A DNA stretch of 32,324 nt from Clostridia bacterium (GTDB lineage Bacteria; Bacillota; Clostridia; Christensenellales; Borkfalkiaceae): the NCBI GenBank assembly GCA_017467275.1, contig JAFTSN010000007.1, forward strand, positions 1 to 32,324, written 5' to 3'. Below the pieces are notes generated by a model that was given only the letters and a program-made list of their open reading frames with translations, had not been told where the DNA came from and ran no database searches. Of this stretch, positions 32,269 through 32,324 are shown in pieces. A program made the translations under genes and the position numbers. Positions within the stretch are counted from its first letter, which is position 1. Each line of letters begins with the position of its first letter.

Positions 32269-32324
32269 ATGTGGTATATGGATATTATTAGACAAATTAT
32301 GCAAGAAAGAGGATTATCTCAACA
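32269..32324 (+). CDS. Xre-like regulator, N-terminal fragment (runs off the right edge)
   Basis: Reads MWYMDIIRQIMQERGLSQ before the window ends. The pattern of a short helix RQIMQERGLSQ is the start of a Cro/C1-type HTH domain. The start may be 32269 or the ATG at 32278. It is divergent from 31141-32181, repeating the regulator/exported-protein arrangement at 29887-30938. Only 18 codons are visible, so the call is tentative. Confidence 0.55.
   Translation, partial: MWYMDIIRQIMQERGLSQ

Overview
The window looks like a chromosomal segment from a Gram-positive, low-to-mid GC Clostridia-type gut bacterium (Bacillota). Supporting signs are sigma-A promoters with 17-bp spacers, strong AGGAGG ribosome binding sites, a folate transporter gene behind a tetrahydrofolate riboswitch, a DUF421/DUF4363 pair, a YhaO/YhaN-type nuclease/ATPase pair, lgt and lspA, and a tmRNA with the tag ADNNANYALAA. 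I cannot assign a genus from the sequence alone.

Layout. Positions 1-760: the start of a truncated VWA-like gene, an array of 9-bp G-tract repeats and the downstream side of ssrA (tmRNA, minus strand, 760-1127). 1216-4610: der-linked operon on the minus strand (DUF512 radical-SAM-like protein, der, plsY), apparently read from a leaderless promoter. 4701-9127: lipoprotein-maturation and housekeeping operon (lgt, pncB, lspA, an RluA-family pseudouridine synthase, a small membrane protein). 9255-10196: folT-like ECF substrate-binding gene under a THF riboswitch. 10260-11317: DUF421 and DUF4363 pair on the plus strand. 11358-14281: lacZ-type beta-galactosidase. 14375-16279: a Cys/Asn-rich small protein and a DUF2828 VWA protein. 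16337-16587: two tandem tRNA-like RNAs with related insertions in the anticodon arm. 16644-19178: guaA (synthetase part only) and guaB. 19253-20703: two divergent envelope proteins of unknown function. 20760-29667: sugar-related genes (HpaI-type aldolase, FGGY kinase, MFS transporter, GH36 alpha-galactosidase) with a YhaO/YhaN pair embedded among them. 29887-32324: an AT-richer tail with two divergent pairs, each made of an Xre-type regulator and an exported or membrane protein.

How the parts work together. Lgt and LspA would mature the window's lipoproteins. GuaB and GuaA make GMP, but GuaA lacks its glutaminase half. The glycosidases release galactose, and the kinase, aldolase and transporter look like one catabolic route whose substrate is not clear.

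The most unusual part is 14726-16587. Two tRNA-shaped RNAs sit directly upstream of a Ro60-like (DUF2828, helical plus VWA) protein gene. Each carries a homologous insert of about 40-50 nt in the anticodon arm, and neither encodes CCA. This resembles, by architecture only, the bacterial Ro60/Y-RNA arrangement, in which Y RNAs mimic tRNA. It could instead be a family of very short tRNA introns. Either reading would be new for this protein family as far as I can tell from the sequence.
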